64,000 nucleotides of DNA from Acanthaster planci (lineage: Eukaryota > Echinodermata > Asteroidea > Valvatida > Acanthasteridae): contig NW_019091449.1 of assembly GCF_001949145.1 (NCBI RefSeq), forward strand, positions 863,399 through 927,398, written 5' to 3'. Positions 61,206 through 64,000 of the stretch are shown in pieces (the stretch's first letter is position 1; each line of letters starts with the position of its first letter). Under the pieces are notes generated by a model. It searched no databases. It had not been told where the DNA came from and saw nothing but the letters and a program-made list of their open reading frames with translations. Position numbers and translations under genes: made by a program.

Positions 61206-63395
61206 ATGAGTGGGCCAGAAGACGGCAGAGATGGCAGGTCAGGCGATGAAGATATGCCTGAAGAGATCGATACGGACATCAACGACATCATCGAGTTGGA
61301 CCAAGAGGAACTTCATGCTGGCGACGATGATGACGGACAGTTCGACGTCGAAGGATCGCCGTCAAAGTCACAAGAGAACAACCGAGATCGGGAACAACAG
61401 GAAAGAAAAGATGACGATAAGAGTGACAAGTAAGTTTTTGAGGTTTTCTTTATACTTTGCGCCAAATGTTAAAAATAACTCTTCAGAATTTGTGGTGGCT
61501 GCTTTTGGCCGTTGCTTGAGCGTGGGGCGAATTTTTCTTATTGGCCCCTACATGTAGACCAAGGCCTTCATATTATATTGCTTACATGTACATGTACGTG
61601 GCGGCATTGCATTGCGGTTTTTCTACGCCTCTCAGTATAGGGCCTATAGACACTTCGCGCCAGTTGTCGCTAGGGGTGTTTTGTACTTTATTTTCAGATT
61701 CTGATTTGAAAAAAAATACATTAACCTGATAAATTAGGCCTAGGCCAGCTGGATTCACTGATTTTTTTTTTAGGGGAGGGGGGCTTAAATTCAGAAGTCT
61801 TTAGATAGGCCTACATAACCCTTATTCAAGTTATTACAAGTACTGCATTGTGGGAAGGAAAAAGGAGCAAATATTGCCCCTTTTTCCTTCCCACAATGCC
61901 TTTTTATCATTGTGCAAAATCACCCAAGCAGTATTTGTGATAAGGTCTATGTTACATTTTTCTGTTCTGGTTTTGAAAAAAAATGTTTTGAGAAAGCTTT
62001 CTTTGTTGCTTTTGATTTGGGTAAGAGTTCCATACATGGACAAGCTCTACACTGAGTGGAGCGTTAGTATTCCTCTATTTCAAATTTTGGACTTGATTGG
62101 TCATACTAACGCTCCACGCGTCACAACATTACATATTGTAAAGTGACAACGGCTCTCAATAATTCCAGACTCTCATCAAAAATACCATTTCCATTGCCTA
62201 CTGGCTTTCCTAAATGCCAAAGGCAAACTTCAGGGGCTTCGGTGATATTTTTGACTTCAAAATCTGTAAAAATCAGACTGTTTTCACTTGATACACGCAT
62301 TACACTTGAGCTTTTTGATGCTGCCTCCCATTGAAATACGCATGCCTAGATTTTCCTTCTGCAATAACTCTATGGAAGAACGTGGTCCTCTAATGAAACA
62401 CGGGGGTCGCCTTATTGAAGGAACTGAACCACTGCGCATGTACAGCCATTTTCCAATATTTGACTGCAGCTCCGTCTTAAGCTTCAACTGTTTTTTTACT
62501 ACCTGACTTTGAAGTGGTAAGCACAATAGCAAATTTGGTAGTGGCACAAAATATCAAGTAAGATGTAAAACAGCCAAACATTACAGTTCTTCAATTTAAT
62601 TGAAATGCTTCAGGCCCACAACCGGGAATTGGTTTTGGAGACGAAGCCTGAGATGGAGACGAAATTAAGTATTGGAAAGCGGCCGTGTACGTGTGCGGCG
62701 CTGGCTCGGTATGACAATCTCGAGTCCCGAACGAGAGAGCTGACCCAGTCAGAGTTTACTGTACATGTGCATACAGCCTGTTGGTTTGGTTCTGCCCCCT
62801 AATACTTGTAAGACCATTGCAGTCGCTGGCCAACAGTGACTTTGTGGTTTGAGGTTTTCCATGGAGTATTTGTGTGGACCAATGCAGCAATGCAGGGCCC
62901 AACACAGGGTGCATTGACTTCCGTATGTGCATGTGCAGTACATCGTTTAGAGCTTATCGCGATAATTGTTGGCATGTGGATTTGCACGATATCCAAATAT
63001 GTATTTTTTATGAACGATACGATATCCAATATCAACATCATATCGAAATATCGTGAAATATTGTCATATCGAACTGGCTTAGTGGGAAGGTGTGCTCATT
63101 GTTTGTGTTAACAAGAATAAGTCTACAAATTTCAGACCAAGAGAGAAGTCAAAAGACAGAAATCGCGACAGGGACCGTGACCGCAACCGAGACCGTGACG
63201 GTCGTCGGGATCGGAGAGACTCCGGCCGCAGGGACCAAGGAGGGAGGCGGGACCAGAGGGGAGGGAGGTTCCATCCATACGGTGGGCGTGATAGGGACGG
63301 CGGGCGGGACAGGACGATGGGCCGCGTCGTCTTTGTCAGCAACATTCCGTTTGAGATGAAGTGGCAAGAGTTGAAGGACCTGATGAGGAAAGAAG
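61206..63395 (+). CDS. Second hnRNP M-like gene, 5' part (cut by window end)
   Basis: Exon 1 is 61206-61429 and exon 2 is 63136-63395; the gene continues past 64,000. The N-terminus is acidic (MSGPEDGRDGRSGDEDMPEE, then DTDINDIIELDQEELH) and is followed by an Arg/Asp-repeat and Gly/Arg-rich segment (about residues 80-135) with GGRFHPYGG. RRM1 opens VVFVSNIPFEMKWQELKDLM, close to the human hnRNP M NIPFDVKWQSLKDL. Exon 2 ends in phase 1 at the same point of RRM1 as exon 2 of the minus-strand gene, through a GTTGGG donor, so the next exon should begin with the bases completing a Val or Gly codon before the second RRM1 strand. No such exon is visible before the window ends. Family as for the minus-strand gene; the RD-rich N-terminus recalls SR-type splicing proteins. 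Confidence 0.85.
61845..61899. repeat. Near-perfect 55-nt palindrome (long hairpin)
   Basis: GCATTGTGGGAAGGAAAAAG plus one G (61845-61865) is the exact reverse complement of 61879-61899. Inside it, four more pairs form after a single A/C mismatch, leaving a 3-base loop. It lies in intron 1 of the rightward hnRNP M-like gene. Confidence 0.9.
62056..62117. repeat. Perfect 15-bp inverted repeat with 32-base spacer
   Basis: GTGGAGCGTTAGTAT (62056-62070) recurs as its reverse complement at 62103-62117. It is in the same intron, about 160 bases beyond the 55-nt palindrome. Confidence 0.85.
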
Positions 63396-63474
63396 GTTGG
63401 GAAAACACTCAACATGGTGGAATTTCGAGCGATAACTACATGAATACTTGACCGAAGTTTTAACATCACTATAA

Positions 63475-63573
63475 CCTGAACCCTCCTCAATCATACAAAA
63501 TCCTTCAGGCTGTTTTGGAGGATTTTGGAGGATTGAGGGTATGCCCTAGCAAAAAGCCAAAGTGGGTTAAGAA
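63475..63573. repeat. Palindromic CCTCAATCCTCC element, copy 3
   Basis: CCCTCCTCAATCATACAAAA faces TTTTGGAGGATTGAGGGT (to about 63540), followed by GCCCTAGCAAAAAGCCAAAG and GGGTTAAG as in the copy at 27904-27962. It lies 80 bases beyond exon 2 of the rightward hnRNP M-like gene. Confidence 0.7.
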
Positions 63574-63937
63574 TAATGATTGGACTTGTCAATTAGAATC
63601 TGACCCTTGGGTGTAATTGTGTGGCTGGTTATCAGTAGACTTGTTTGGAATTAAGGGCAGAGGAAACCATCGCTAAGAATATAATTGTGACCCCAGAAGG
63701 CAACAAAGGGCACAGTGTGGCGTGAAATTTACAAAAATAGATGGAGAGGGTTGTTCAAGTAAAATTGTAAGAAAAGATTGAACAGTCGTCAAGCTCTACA
63801 TGTAGTTTACTCTCAAACTTGATCTTTTCTTTGTTTTTTTTTTCAATACTTGCGTCAACAAGTTTCTTTTGTGTAAAACACCTATGCCGATAAATTGATA
63901 GGCACACTAAATTCATATCGATGTTCAACACATCATT

Positions 63938-64000
63938 AACCCTAACTACCCAAAACCTGCCATATTCCAACAGCAGGGTTTGTGAGGTTTTGGCAGGTTT
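63938..64000. repeat. Inverted repeat truncated by window end
   Basis: AACCCTAACTACCCAAAACC (63938 onward) continues into AAACCTGCC, whose reverse complement GGCAGGTTT forms the last nine bases of the window. The right arm probably continues outside. Confidence 0.5.

Overview
This is eukaryotic nuclear DNA from an invertebrate animal, with multi-exon genes, GT-AG introns, long AT-rich non-coding stretches and many short interspersed repeats. The proteins resemble human orthologues along their whole length. That, plus two families of short inverted-repeat elements and palindrome-rich DNA, suggests a marine invertebrate deuterostome. My best guess is an echinoderm, but the sequence alone does not fix the taxon. 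There is no operon, CRISPR array, rRNA or tRNA gene.

Layout. 1-11.2 kb: palindrome-rich DNA saturated with TACATGTA/ACCGGT motifs and no convincing gene. 11.26-13.04 kb (minus): a tentative small gene with a signal-peptide-like first exon. 13.04-16.4 kb: nothing recognised except a perfect hairpin. 16.4-30.1 kb (minus): NCBP1 (nuclear cap-binding protein CBP80); 19 exons were mapped, and a 662-base assembly gap removes about 42 residues. 30.1-32.7 kb: the region between two divergent start codons. 32.7-42.6 kb (plus): USP3 (histone H2A-type ubiquitin protease), all 15 exons, 519 residues. 42.6-51.7 kb: a gene-poor interval between two convergent genes. 51.7-60.8 kb (minus): an hnRNP M/MYEF2-like RNA-binding protein, 14 exons, 465 residues, three RRMs. 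61.2-63.4 kb (plus): a second hnRNP M-like gene, head-to-head with the first and cut by the window end.

I assembled the exon structures by hand. I followed protein similarity recalled for each family, required canonical splice sites, and checked that reading phase closes across every junction. The phase bookkeeping works for all complete genes, which is strong internal support. The genes share a broad theme of RNA cap binding, RNA binding and splicing, and chromatin deubiquitination. I see no evidence that they form one system.

The most interesting observations are an inferred 8-nt microexon inside the RNP1 motif of RRM1 in the hnRNP M-like gene and the inverted head-to-head pair of hnRNP M-like paralogues. 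Others are a GC-AG intron in USP3, a near-perfect 55-nt palindrome in an intron, and several families of small inverted-repeat elements with copies in opposite orientations. I found no clearly new multi-gene system.
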